64,000 bases of DNA from Tichowtungia aerotolerans (GCF_009905215.1 NZ_CP047593.1:868001-932000), one strand, 5' to 3'. Counted from the stretch's first letter, positions 33,704-43,208 are shown. The notes: a model not told the origin generated them from the letters alone. A program made the numbers and translations.

Positions 33704-35517
33704 CTGCGCCCGAACTTGCGATTAAGTTCCGTAAAGCTTTGAAAAATCAACGTTGGACGTCCGTGCGGGCAGGTGTAGGGCATTTCCGTTTTCGCCAAAT
33801 CGGAAACCAGCTTTTCAAGCTCTTTGATCGTGAGGCTGTCCCCCGCGCGTACAGCAGCCCGGCAGGCCGCCTGCCCCACCGTTTCACGCAGTGCCTCACG
33901 CGTCGCGCGCGCGGCAGCGCCTCCCTTGTCGAGTGCTTTGGCAATGCCGCTGAGGATGACCAGCGGCGATCCCTCCTGCAGATGCACCGGCAGGGCGTCC
34001 ACCAGAAAGGTGTCCTGTCCGAAGTCGGAAACTCCGAACCCCATCTCCTCCAGCGCCGGAACCTGTCGGCGCAACGCTTCCGCATCAGCCGGCATCAGCT
34101 CAATGGTCTCCGGCGTCAAAAGCCGCTGCTGCGCCGGTGAACCGGATATAATGTCACGCATAAATTTTTCGAAGAGAACCCGTTCATGCGCAGCCTGCGG
34201 ATCCATGAGCACCACTCCGTCTTCTGTTTCGAGCACGGCATACGTACCGCCTGCCTGTCCCAGCACCCGGCACCACTGCCACGGGGCACTGTGCGCCCCT
34301 TCCTGCTCGGGATGGACTGTTTCTACGGGTGCGACCTCATCGTTCCTTCTTTCCGGCGGCGTCTCCGGAATTTCTTTCCCCGGCTCCCCTGTGCCTCTGG
34401 AGCTTTGTGCCTTTGGAGCTCTATGACTCGGCATCTCAATATCCAACTCATGCTGCTTAATCAGGCGAGGCGCGGGCGCGGGTTTATCGAACGCAAAACT
34501 CGGTGCCCGCTTTTCTTCGATTGGCGCGTTCAGCGCCAGCGCTTTTTCAATCGCTGCAATCACACAGTCACGCACGGCCGCGGGACGGCGGAACCGAACT
34601 TCTTTTTTAGCCGGATGCACATTCACATCCACAGCGTCGGGGGCTGTCTCAATAAAAATGAATGCCGACGGATGCCGCCCACGGGCCAGCACAGAATGGT
34701 AAGCTTCGTTGATGGCATGATAAATCACCGGCGCAGCGGCCGGACGACCGTTAATGAATATGTATTGATCGGACCGATCCTTGCGGCCCGTCTGCGGCAG
34801 TCCGGCAAATCCGGTCACTTTTATCGTGTCGGCTTCGAAATCGAGTTCACGCAGATGGCTGAAAAAGGACGGGTTGTACAACTCGGCAATGCGGTCGGCC
34901 AGCGATCCGCCGCCGGGCAGTTTATAGAGTTCGCGTCCGTCGGAAACCAATGAAAGGCCCGTTTCCGGGTGCGCCAGAGCATAGACCGCAAACAGCTGGC
35001 GGATCTGCGCCAGCTCGGTCGCTTCTGTCCGCAGAAACTTACGCCGCGCAGGTACATTAAAAAACAGGTTACGGATTTCGAAGCGCGTACCGGGCGGACA
35101 GCCCGCATCGGCCACATCCTGCAGTTTTCCGCCCGCCACCCGGATTTCCGTTCCGCTCACCTCATCATGCGGACGGGTAATCAGCGCAAAACGCGAAACA
35201 GCGGAAATTGAGGAAAGCGCCTCGCCGCGGAAGCCAAGTGTCGCAACGGCTTCAACCTCTTCGGCCGTGCGGATCTTGCTGGTCGCATGGCGTTCGATCG
35301 CCATCAGCGCATTGTCGCGATCCATACCGGAGCCGTTATCGGAAATCGCAATCAGCTGCATGCCGCCGCGCACGACCTCCACATCGATCTGGGTCGCACC
35401 GGCATCGAGCGCGTTTTCCATCAGCTCCTTCATGACAGAAGCCGGGCGTTCAATTACTTCTCCCGCCGCGATCTTATTGATCACATGATCCGGAAGCATC
35501 TGGATTTGGTTTTTCAC
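33700..35517 (-). CDS. mutL: DNA mismatch repair protein MutL
   Basis: 605 residues. GHKL ATPase motifs are intact: ELMENALDAGATQI, DNGSGM, TLGFRGEALSSISAV and the lid region. The C-terminal domain keeps ACRAAVRAGDSL and CPHGRP, seen in endonuclease-type MutL, but the metal motif usually written DQHA(x)2E(x)4E reads DPQAAHERVLFE, with Gln-His replaced by Pro-Gln. Nicking activity is therefore uncertain. mutS is not in the window. Three palindrome copies lie just upstream of the start. Confidence 0.96.
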   Translation of the reverse strand: MKNQIQMLPDHVINKIAAGEVIERPASVMKELMENALDAGATQIDVEVVRGGMQLIAISDNGSGMDRDNALMAIERHATSKIRTAEEVEAVATLGFRGEALSSISAVSRFALITRPHDEVSGTEIRVAGGKLQDVADAGCPPGTRFEIRNLFFNVPARRKFLRTEATELAQIRQLFAVYALAHPETGLSLVSDGRELYKLPGGGSLADRIAELYNPSFFSHLRELDFEADTIKVTGFAGLPQTGRKDRSDQYIFINGRPAAAPVIYHAINEAYHSVLARGRHPSAFIFIETAPDAVDVNVHPAKKEVRFRRPAAVRDCVIAAIEKALALNAPIEEKRAPSFAFDKPAPAPRLIKQHELDIEMPSHRAPKAQSSRGTGEPGKEIPETPPERRNDEVAPVETVHPEQEGAHSAPWQWCRVLGQAGGTYAVLETEDGVVLMDPQAAHERVLFEKFMRDIISGSPAQQRLLTPETIELMPADAEALRRQVPALEEMGFGVSDFGQDTFLVDALPVHLQEGSPLVILSGIAKALDKGGAAARATREALRETVGQAACRAAVRAGDSLTIKELEKLVSDLAKTEMPYTCPHGRPTLIFQSFTELNRKFGRS

Positions 35518-35538
35518 AGCCGCCCATCATACCGGCTT

Positions 35539-35553
35539 TTTCAATCATTGGAA
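35539..35553. repeat. dispersed palindrome, 1 mismatch, intergenic
   Basis: TTTCAA-TCA-TTGGAA, 22 bases upstream of the mutL start. Confidence 0.7.
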
Positions 35554-35579
35554 CCCTATTGCATAGAGACGCTTCATTT

Positions 35580-35594
35580 TTCCAACCATTGGAC
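35580..35594. repeat. dispersed palindrome, 1 mismatch, intergenic
   Basis: TTCCAA-CCA-TTGGAC between the AraC gene and mutL. Confidence 0.7.
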
Positions 35595-35605
35595 GATTAT
35601 CACGG

Positions 35606-36415
35606 CTAGAATCGGCCCTTTTCCAGGGTTTGGAAAAACCGGCCCGGCGTGGTGCCGAGTGTTTTGCGAAACATAGCAATGAAAGCACTGAGATTCTGAT
35701 AGCCGAGATCAAAAGCCACCTGCGTTACGGACTGCCCCTGGCTGAGACGATCAATTGCTTCAAGCAACCGAAGCCGCGTACGCCACTCGCCAAAGGTCAT
35801 TCCGGTCTCCCGCAAAAAAAGCCGGGACAGCGTACGAGATACCGCACCCGCAGTTTGGGCCCATTCGTCGAGTGTACGGTTATCGTCAGGAGAATGGATC
35901 AGATTGACCATGATCTTATGCAAACGTACATCATCACTCATCGGCAGATTAAGCCGGGCCGGTTTTATCTGCTGCAGTTCATCCAATATCACCTGCATAA
36001 GCCGGGCGGTCAGATGGCTCCGCTCCATGCGTCCTTCGGTCTCGCCGACGCGCAGAATCAGCTCCCGTAACAAAGGAGTGACATTGAAAACCATACATTG
36101 TTCCGGCAGTGACGCTGCGGCGGTCGAATCAATGAACAGATTGCGTATGGACACAGCTCCGGGAAAATAAACCTGATGCTGAACCTGAGAAGGAATCCAT
36201 ACAGCCTGAGCCGGGGGAACCAGCCAGGTGTTTTCCTTTGTAATAACCCGCATAACACCCCGGTTCGCAAAGATGACCTGAGCCCGCGGATGAGCGTGCG
36301 ACGCAGCACAAACCGCATTTTTGACTTCTGCGCAATACGAAATGACGGGACGGGACGAATCTTCGATAAATCCAGTCTCAACCGGCGGCAAAGATGTCTC
36401 TTTTGACATATTCAT
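35606..36415 (-). CDS. AraC-family transcriptional regulator with cupin sensor
   Basis: About 269 residues from the ATG at 36415; a GTG at 36451 would extend it by 12. The N-terminal half is a cupin (HPRAQVIFANRG, VPPAQAVWIPSQVQHQ). The C-terminal half has two HTH motifs, ending VTQVAFDLGYQNLSAFIAMF. The last residues FFQTLEKGRF are encoded by a palindrome copy (35621). It is divergent from a methyltransferase gene, the likely target. Confidence 0.9.
   Translation of the reverse strand: MNMSKETSLPPVETGFIEDSSRPVISYCAEVKNAVCAASHAHPRAQVIFANRGVMRVITKENTWLVPPAQAVWIPSQVQHQVYFPGAVSIRNLFIDSTAAASLPEQCMVFNVTPLLRELILRVGETEGRMERSHLTARLMQVILDELQQIKPARLNLPMSDDVRLHKIMVNLIHSPDDNRTLDEWAQTAGAVSRTLSRLFLRETGMTFGEWRTRLRLLEAIDRLSQGQSVTQVAFDLGYQNLSAFIAMFRKTLGTTPGRFFQTLEKGRF
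35621..35635. repeat. dispersed palindrome, 1 mismatch
   Basis: TTCCAG-GGT-TTGGAA at the 3' end of the AraC-type gene (encodes FQTLE). Confidence 0.75.
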
Positions 36416-36483
36416 TGTCTTATTATCGTGAGACAGACCGATAATTACCACCTATTATTTCCCTGAACATTGAGGAGGACCCC

Positions 36484-37257
36484 ATGAAATCGACCGAAAA
36501 AGAACATAAGCGACAAATCATTGATCAGTTTTCCAAACAGGCCGTTCCGTTTACTGAACTGCCCGGCCATCTGAGCGCAATTGAAATGCTGACTGAACTG
36601 TCGCAGCCGCATAAAGATGATCAGGCACTGGATGTGGCCTGCGGTCCCGGTCTGGTTGCCTGCGCTTTTGCTCCGCAGGTACAGCACATCGAAGGAATCG
36701 ACATCACACAGGCAATGATTGATCAGGCTCAGAAACGTCAACAGGAAGAAGATCTGAAGAACATCAGCTGGAAAACCGGAACCGTTGATCCACTGCCTTA
36801 TGGCAGCGAAAGCTTCTCTCTGGTCATCACCCGCTACAGTTTCCACCATTTTCTGCACCCGCGCAATGTGCTGAGCGAAATGATTCGCGTCTGCCGGCCC
36901 GGCGGCCGAATCCTGGTGGCCGATGCCGTTCTGCCTGCAGACAAGGCGGAAGCATACGACCGAATGGAAAAACTGCGCGATTCGTCCCATACCCGTGTAT
37001 TAAAAACCGGTGAGCTGGACAATTGGTTCAAATCGTTCGGCTTAACAGAATGCCGGCAGTGCGGCTATTCGGTGGACGTGGAACTGGAAGCCCAGCTGAA
37101 TGCTTCGTTTCCCGAACCGGGCGACGAAGTGCACTTGCGCAAAATGATCACCAACGACATCGGGAAAAATGCACTTGGAATTAATGCCCGGAAACAAAAC
37201 GAAGCAATCTGGTTTTCCTATCCGATTTCCGTTTATGCCGGCCGAAAATCATTCTGA
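36484..37257 (+). CDS. class I SAM-dependent methyltransferase
   Basis: 257 residues. Motif I is LDVACGPGLVACAF, followed by EGIDITQAMI and the UbiE-like late motif RVCRPGGRILVAD. A strong GAGGAGG site precedes the ATG. The substrate is unknown; the family includes quinone and small-molecule methyltransferases. It is divergent from the AraC-type gene, 68 bases apart. Confidence 0.88.
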   Translation: MKSTEKEHKRQIIDQFSKQAVPFTELPGHLSAIEMLTELSQPHKDDQALDVACGPGLVACAFAPQVQHIEGIDITQAMIDQAQKRQQEEDLKNISWKTGTVDPLPYGSESFSLVITRYSFHHFLHPRNVLSEMIRVCRPGGRILVADAVLPADKAEAYDRMEKLRDSSHTRVLKTGELDNWFKSFGLTECRQCGYSVDVELEAQLNASFPEPGDEVHLRKMITNDIGKNALGINARKQNEAIWFSYPISVYAGRKSF

Positions 37258-37275
37258 ACAATCCAGTTTTTCCAA

Positions 37276-38672
37276 TTATTTAGCGAGGAGATGGCGAACC
37301 TCGTCTTCGGAAAGGTAGCGGTCATCACCGGCAGCTTCAATAAGTGCGGCGACGGTGTCCGAGGCAGAAGCGTTGGGGTTGTGCTGCATGTAGAGCCCGG
37401 CGACGTGAGAAACATACGCTGTGGCAACGGAGGTACCCTGCGATCCGCCGGCGGATCCGGGAGCGATAATGTCGACAAAATTTCCGCGGTTTGAATACTC
37501 GGTGTACTGCCCGTCTGCAGTTCCGGCGGCAACGCCGATGACACCGGGATAAGCGGCGGGATATATGGAACGACCGGTATTTTCATTGCCGACAGCGGCA
37601 AAAACGGGCGAACCGCTGTTGATGGCATAGCGCACAGCAGTCTCAATGAATTTGCTGGGGGTTTCGGTTCCCCAACTGAGGCTGACGGGACCGGAACTGT
37701 TTTCAACGGCATGCGTCATGGCATTCATGAGGGTGTATGAGTCGGCCGAGCCGTCATCGGCAAAAGCTTTGACAATCACGACCGGCACCCCCTCTCCCAC
37801 CGGCGTACGGTACGGATCAACCAGTCCGGCGGCGAGTTTGGCCATTAGGGTTCCGTGACCCACAGCATCCGCAGTGAGCGGCGCATTCGGGTTGGTGGCG
37901 TCATACGCACTGAGCACAGCGGAACTCAGCGCTTCATCGGCAATCAAACCGGAATCGAGAACGGCTACGGCCATTTCTCCGTTGCCGGACGGTGGAATCC
38001 ACTGAGGTTTCTCGCCCGTCGAGGTTCCGCCGGGCAAAAGCTCGGGCAGATCATACACATAGTTGGGTTCAGCGAGAGAGATGGCGGGGTCATTGGCAAG
38101 CTGTTCGGCGAGCTCAGGAACATTGATGTTTTCCGGCAATAAAATCCGGTAGACACCAAGTGTTTCGCTGGCTTCCATGACGGTACCGCCAGTGCGGGCG
38201 AGAAAAGCCTGCAGGTCTTCCATGGATGTTCCGAGCCCGAACCCAACCAGAATTTCACGGGCGAGATAACGGGTATGCCCGTCGATGGCGGTTACTACCC
38301 GACGGGAAATTCCCAAAGGCTCCGTTTGCTCGGGAAAGCCTTTACGATAAACGCGAATTCCGTTGAGAACAATACGGCTGCCGAGCGGACTGCTTTGGCG
38401 CCGCCAGTCGAGAAAATAATCGTGGGGACAATCAGGTCGCCCAGAGCTTTTTCCAGATCAACGCCCTGCCAATTTCCGGAAACCGATTTCTGCACTCCAG
38501 GATCCATTTCCACATTGATGCCCGCGGCGGAAAAATGTGCCAGCAGAGTATTCAGTGGCTCATTTTCCACCTGCAGCCACAGACGGTCCTGATCAATCCT
38601 GAATTCAGAAACAGTCCCGGTCACAGAAACGGCTGTGATAAGCAACAAACAGAATGTAAGAAGCCGAATCAT
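37276..38672 (-). pseudogene. secreted subtilisin-like serine protease with STN-like N-terminus, interrupted by a frameshift
   Basis: One gene appears split in two frames. The upstream frame (38672 to 38295) gives a signal peptide (LLTFCLLLITAVSVTG) and an STN/secretin-like domain. The downstream frame gives an S8 protease with Asp in VAVLDSG, His in GHGTLMA, Asn in GNENTG and Ser in GTSVATAYVS. Reading in the protease frame back from its first usable codon gives natural-looking sequence (DYFLDWRRQSSPLGSRIVLN) up to a GGGG run at 38424-38427, where a one-base shift joins the frames. Loss of one base, a sequencing error or ribosomal slippage would all explain it. Confidence 0.75.
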
Positions 38673-38729
38673 TCCGAAAACGATAGCAGGCGAATGAACA
38701 AATGGCAACCAACCCGGTCTAACAGTACA

Positions 38730-38758
38730 TTGACGATATTTTACAGGAGGCGTAGTAT
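38730..38758 (+). promoter_or_regulatory. sigma70-type promoter of the secreted protein gene
   Basis: TTGACG, 17-base spacer, TAGTAT. The -10 box ends only 9 bases before the ATG at 38768, so the transcript would start within a few bases of the start codon. An AGGAGG lies inside the spacer, too far upstream to be in that mRNA. Confidence 0.55.
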
Positions 38759-38767
38759 TTCCGCTCT

Positions 38768-39715
38768 ATGAAACGAATTGTACAGAGTGCTGTTCTGACA
38801 GCGGTTTTTTTTGGTTCCGCAATTGCTGATGACGGACTGGATTCCGCATTGGCGGCATTGAAAAAGAAAACTCAGCGGTACAACTATTCAACACAAGCCA
38901 ATCTGCAAAACCAGAATCTGGCCGTCCCTGAAGAACAGAGCGAAGAAGATAAAGCGCTGGATGAAAAACTCCGGAAGATTGAAAAAGAGCTCGATCACAG
39001 CTTGGCGCGTCCCTCCCGAGGCCCGGCCGCTCCGCGAATGTCTGCTCCCAGATCCCGACCGCAGGAAGAGCGCAACTGGCTGACCCCGGCGCTGCTCGAC
39101 AATACAGCATTAGCAGAAGATACGGTTGATTCAGAAGAACCATCATGGGTTGAAAATGAACTGGAGCGACAAAAAAGCATTCGATTGGAACAGGACGCCC
39201 TGAAAGAGGTCTCCGCACAGGAACAAAGATTCAATAATACATTCCAATCGAGGCAAGAGTCTCCTTTTTCTGATCTAAAAGGATACAATCAGTCGCTAAA
39301 GGACCGTCTTTCTGTCCAATCTTCCTCGGATCAAACCAGCGATGAATCCCGGCGCGGGCTGTTCGGATCCGCAAAAGAACGTCCCGTCAGCCCGTTCAGC
39401 CTGTCAGGCAGAAGAGAAAAGGAGCAACAGGAAGCTTCCGAAGGACTCTTTTCATCCCGGAAATCATCCATATCAACATTCGGCATACAACCATATTCTG
39501 AAACACAGAGTCCCTCCAGCATCTCTACTTACAACAGGAACGTGAACTCTGGAGTTTCCCCAACAGCACCGCGCAGCTTACGCCCGTCATGGAAAGATCA
39601 GGAAACACAGCAACTGTCCCCGATTGAAAAAGTCCGAAAAGCCTCGCCCGCCTATAAAGCCGACCCGTTTTCGGATGATTTCATGCCTAAAATCAAAGGC
39701 AGCATCTGGGATTGA
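38768..39715 (+). CDS. secreted low-complexity protein of unknown function
   Basis: 315 residues. A signal peptide (MKRIVQSAVLTAVFFGSAIA) is followed by charged helical segments and long Ser/Gln/Pro-rich stretches likely to be disordered. Short repeats of the type FS-x-S-GRR or LFGS/LFSS are visible around residues 197-230. No family is recognised. Its promoter is unusually close to the start codon. Confidence 0.7.
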   Translation: MKRIVQSAVLTAVFFGSAIADDGLDSALAALKKKTQRYNYSTQANLQNQNLAVPEEQSEEDKALDEKLRKIEKELDHSLARPSRGPAAPRMSAPRSRPQEERNWLTPALLDNTALAEDTVDSEEPSWVENELERQKSIRLEQDALKEVSAQEQRFNNTFQSRQESPFSDLKGYNQSLKDRLSVQSSSDQTSDESRRGLFGSAKERPVSPFSLSGRREKEQQEASEGLFSSRKSSISTFGIQPYSETQSPSSISTYNRNVNSGVSPTAPRSLRPSWKDQETQQLSPIEKVRKASPAYKADPFSDDFMPKIKGSIWD

Positions 39716-40483
39716 TTATTGGTCTCTCTTGAACCCCTTCAGCATATCCGACGCTTCTTTCGCGAGTTTGATTTTAGACAGCTGCTCCTGAAATGAACGC
39801 AGAGATTCTTCGTGATCCCCTTCGATTCGCTCCAACAAAAGCAGTGCCTGTTCGGCAGAACGCAACGCTTTGTCATAATCCCCGGAAACATAATAGGCTT
39901 CAGCAAGAGTATTCCACACGGACGGCATAGTCGGAGCAAACAGAAGAGCTTCGCGGCTGTGCCGCAAAGCCAAAGAAACGCTCCGCACCTCCGGACCAAT
40001 CGCATAACACCAAGCCAGATTGTTATGCGCCAACGGATTTTCCGGCTCCAGTTCCAATTGCTTCTGAAACATAGCCACAGCGTCTTTAAACCGGTCCATT
40101 TGCACATAAAGCGAGCCGAGACGCATCAATGTCTGCTCATCGTCGGGATGAACCTCTAAAGCACGGAGATACGCCCGTTCCGCCTCTTCAAATTCACCTT
40201 CGTCTGCATATTCGATACCGGTAGACAGCAGAAACGATGCTTTTGTATTCCGACCCGCATTGATGGACTCGGCCTTCTCCTCCGTTTCTGAACGGCGCGA
40301 ATCATCGGTTAAAATATGAACCGGCTGCGCACTGGAACTCTGAGGCCCCGTCGGCAACGTAATGCTTCCCTCCGGGAGCTTATTGGTAACCACCGGCTCA
40401 ATCGGCAACCCCTGCGCCGAAACGGCAACCACTAAAACCAATTCAAACAAAACAATCAGAAACAAGCGCATCATAAACATCAC
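39716..40483 (-). CDS. TPR-repeat exported protein
   Basis: 255 residues. A hydrophobic N-terminus is followed by a proline-rich linker and at least three TPRs (GIEYADEGEFEEAERAYLRA, LGSLYVQMDRFKDAVAMFQK, LAEAYYVSGDYDKALRSAEQ). The ATG overlaps the end of cdaR by four bases, so it belongs to the folP-cdaA-cdaR unit. It is probably a periplasmic or membrane-anchored scaffold; no specific partner is evident. Confidence 0.8.
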   Translation of the reverse strand: MMFMMRLFLIVLFELVLVVAVSAQGLPIEPVVTNKLPEGSITLPTGPQSSSAQPVHILTDDSRRSETEEKAESINAGRNTKASFLLSTGIEYADEGEFEEAERAYLRALEVHPDDEQTLMRLGSLYVQMDRFKDAVAMFQKQLELEPENPLAHNNLAWCYAIGPEVRSVSLALRHSREALLFAPTMPSVWNTLAEAYYVSGDYDKALRSAEQALLLLERIEGDHEESLRSFQEQLSKIKLAKEASDMLKGFKRDQ

Positions 40484-41460
40484 AACGTTTTAACCGTCAC
40501 CTGCACAACAGACGGTTCTATTTTTTCCACCTGAATACCGGACGGCAGATCTACACGCACCGGCATTTCATACTCTGTGGGTTCTGTCAGTTCCGTGCAA
40601 TCAATATAAGTATAGATATCTTTGGTATCCAGCGCCTCAATACGCTGAGGACTGCCTTTCAAAACCACATCCACCCGGTCGGGCCGGATTTTGACAACTC
40701 TTGTATCATCAGAAGCCAGCAATGGGCGTACCAGGCTTTTCTCAACCCGACGCACCGCAAAGTGTTCCTCCAATATTAAATCCACAGATACCCGGTCCGG
40801 CATAGCAACCCACGCCTGTCCATCCGAAGCAATATTCACATGGGTTTTAAACGAATTGTAGCGGCCGTCCAGACTGATGGGAACCGTGCGGACCTGCTCC
40901 AGATTTATCAATCGGCGCTCCGCACCACGAACCCGGACCGATGCCGGCTCGCAGACAGTCTGTTCCAGCTGGATCCCCTCCGGCAGTTCACCTTCCAGAG
41001 AGGCTTTCACAGGCAGGACCCTCTCCACCTCGCGGTCAATTGTCACAGTCACTTCCGATGGCTGAAACAGCACTGCATGTGCACGGGAAGGAGCTTTTAC
41101 ATAACGTGATGAAAACTTGATGGTCTGCCGCAGCCGACCGGAACGATCCGCGATATCCATTTCAACCGACACCTGATCGCGACTGATAAAGCGAATATCA
41201 TCCCGAGAACCACGAAAGCGAATACTCACAACATCCGTAGACTGGTCCAGCACCGCGAGGCCCGGTCCGGCGGTAATTGTAACCGGCACATCCTGCACCA
41301 CCACTTCATAGCTGGTGCTTTCACGAACCCCCTGCCAAACCGCAAAAGCCAGCACCAGACAAATCAGCTTCAGAATCCAGTTACGGCTCATGGTGCCCCA
41401 GAACGGAGCCAGACTGACCCCGGCTAAACGCTCAAACATCGATTTGAGTCTATCGCCCAT
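40480..41460 (-). CDS. cdaR: YbbR-domain protein CdaR
   Basis: 326 residues. One N-terminal TM helix (WILKLICLVLAFAVWQG) is followed by repeated YbbR beta domains outside the membrane (VQDVPVTI, PVKASLEGELPEGIQLE, VRVDLPSGIQVE). CdaR regulates the diadenylate cyclase CdaA, whose gene overlaps it by 11 bases. Confidence 0.88.
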   Translation of the reverse strand: MGDRLKSMFERLAGVSLAPFWGTMSRNWILKLICLVLAFAVWQGVRESTSYEVVVQDVPVTITAGPGLAVLDQSTDVVSIRFRGSRDDIRFISRDQVSVEMDIADRSGRLRQTIKFSSRYVKAPSRAHAVLFQPSEVTVTIDREVERVLPVKASLEGELPEGIQLEQTVCEPASVRVRGAERRLINLEQVRTVPISLDGRYNSFKTHVNIASDGQAWVAMPDRVSVDLILEEHFAVRRVEKSLVRPLLASDDTRVVKIRPDRVDVVLKGSPQRIEALDTKDIYTYIDCTELTEPTEYEMPVRVDLPSGIQVEKIEPSVVQVTVKTL

Positions 41461-42295
41461 CAGACCCCTCTCCGAAAATAAAGCTCATCTGGCCCCGCTC
41501 AGAATTGTTGCGTCGGGTCATCCGGCGCAGGCCGCCGGTTTCTCGCCCGAGGAACGTCGAAAGAATTCGGCGCAGGTGCGCACCGTCAAATCCGCGTTTC
41601 AGTCGGCCGTTGTAAGCAATGGATATCACTCCAGTCTCCTCCGAAACCACCACGACAATCGTATCCGACTCTTCCGTCATGCCAATCGCTGCGCGATGAC
41701 GAGTTCCCAGATTGCGGGCAATATCATCATTCTGCGTCAAAGGGAACACGCACCCGGCAGCCGCAACGCGGTCCTCACTGATAATCACCCCTCCATCGTG
41801 CAAGGGTGCACCGGGATAAAACAGTGCCGCCAGCAACTCTGCAGTCACCTCGCTGTTCAACGGCGTTCCCGTATCCTGGATGGCCTTGGTTTCCACCGAC
41901 CGCTCAATGGCAATCAGTGCACCGATTTTACGAGCCGCAAGCAGTTGCACCGCATCGGCAATCGGATCCGCAAGGATCTTGCGCGCCTTGGATGCTACAA
42001 AATTCTCCTGCCGACCGATCCGGGCCAGAGCCCGGCGGATTTCAGGATGAAAAATCACAATCAATGCAAACGTAGAAAATCCCACCAGTTTCTGCAACAG
42101 CCAGCTAAGCGTTGTCAGATTGCTCAACTCCGTCACCAGAATCAACCCGGCAAGGAGAATCATCAATCCGGTAAAAACGGCGGACCCCCGAGTACCGCGG
42201 AACAGTTTCAGCAACGAATAAAAAATTATCGCGAGAATCAGAATCTCAATCCACCCGGTCACACCGGGATTTTCTATGCCGTTCAGCCAGTTCAT
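41450..42295 (-). CDS. cdaA: diadenylate cyclase CdaA
   Basis: 281 residues. Three N-terminal TM helices (residues 15-75) precede a DisA_N domain with DGGVIIS and the GTRHRAAIG motif needed to form c-di-AMP from two ATP. c-di-AMP controls osmolyte and potassium balance and cell-wall homeostasis in many bacteria. It lies six bases after folP, an arrangement common in Bacteroidota and relatives, followed by cdaR. Confidence 0.94.
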   Translation of the reverse strand: MNWLNGIENPGVTGWIEILILAIIFYSLLKLFRGTRGSAVFTGLMILLAGLILVTELSNLTTLSWLLQKLVGFSTFALIVIFHPEIRRALARIGRQENFVASKARKILADPIADAVQLLAARKIGALIAIERSVETKAIQDTGTPLNSEVTAELLAALFYPGAPLHDGGVIISEDRVAAAGCVFPLTQNDDIARNLGTRHRAAIGMTEESDTIVVVVSEETGVISIAYNGRLKRGFDGAHLRRILSTFLGRETGGLRRMTRRNNSERGQMSFIFGEGSDGR

Positions 42296-42300
42296 TTACG

Positions 42301-43152
42301 TTATCCTTGAAAACGCAGTCTATCCACAAGCCGGACAGCATCGCAAGATTCCTTTACATCATGCACCCGCAAAATCGAGGCCCCGCGCATCACCGAAAAA
42401 ACTCCGGTCGCCAGACTGCCCGCCAGCCGCTCATGCACCTCCCGACCGAGCAGCCGTCCAAACAGGCTCTTGCGGCTCACCCCGATCAGCACCGGCCGGC
42501 CCGTCGCCGCCAGGTTCGGAATATTGTTCAGCAAAGCCAGATTATGCTCATCCGTCTTCCCGAACCCGATGCCGGGATCCAGACAGATCTGCTCCTCGGC
42601 CACGCCCTGCTGCATCACCGCCGCCATGCGCTCCTCAAGAAACTTTCGAACCTCGAAAACCGCATCGCCATACTGCGGATCCTCCTGCATGGTTTGCGGC
42701 AGCCCCTGCATATGCATCAGCACCAGCCCCGCACCGGCCTCCGCCACCACAGCCGCCATTGCCGGATCAGCACAAGCCGAGACATCATTGATAATATCTG
42801 CGCCGGCGGCCACCGCCGCGCGCGCGACCTCCGCCTTCATCGTATCGATCGAAATCAGACAGTTGCTCTGCTCGCGAATTTTTCCAATGATTGGAACCGT
42901 GCGCTCAATTTCTTCCAATGCCTGGACGGGCTCTGAACCGGGCCGGGTCGATTCCCCGCCAATATCGATGATGTCCGCCCCCGACTGAAGCATCTCCAGC
43001 GCGTGTTCAACACCTTTTTCCAGAGATTTAAACTTTCCTCCGTCCGAAAACGAATCCGGTGTTGCATTGAGGATTCCCATCACCAGCGTGCGTTCCGCGC
43101 AGTCGATTTTCCGACCCCGGCAGCTCCAGATAATTTTCTTTTTTCCAGACAT
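42301..43152 (-). CDS. folP: dihydropteroate synthase
   Basis: 283 residues from the ATG at 43152. VMGILNATPDSFSDGGKF, DIGGESTRPGSEP, DPGIGFGKT and GVSRKSLFG are all diagnostic. It joins pABA to the pterin in folate synthesis. The start is uncertain: a GTG at 43212, overlapping the upstream stop as GTGA, would add 20 residues unlike the family. The ATG at 43152 lacks a clear ribosome site and lies inside a degenerate palindrome (43143-43157) in the same register as at ahbC. Confidence 0.94.
   Translation of the reverse strand: MSGKKKIIWSCRGRKIDCAERTLVMGILNATPDSFSDGGKFKSLEKGVEHALEMLQSGADIIDIGGESTRPGSEPVQALEEIERTVPIIGKIREQSNCLISIDTMKAEVARAAVAAGADIINDVSACADPAMAAVVAEAGAGLVLMHMQGLPQTMQEDPQYGDAVFEVRKFLEERMAAVMQQGVAEEQICLDPGIGFGKTDEHNLALLNNIPNLAATGRPVLIGVSRKSLFGRLLGREVHERLAGSLATGVFSVMRGASILRVHDVKESCDAVRLVDRLRFQG
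42882..42896. repeat. dispersed palindrome, perfect
   Basis: TTCCAA-TGA-TTGGAA in folP (encodes VPIIGK); a two-mismatch copy lies at 42913-42927. Confidence 0.9.
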
Positions 43153-43157
43153 TGAAA
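43143..43157. repeat. dispersed palindrome, 2 mismatches, on the folP start codon
   Basis: TTCCAG-ACA-TTGAAA; the folP ATG (43152-43150) lies within it. Another degenerate copy is at 43174-43188. Confidence 0.6.
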
Positions 43158-43208
43158 AAAAGCTACCCGATTTTTTCGAGGGTTGGAAACCCAAACCGTG
43201 CCAAGCGG

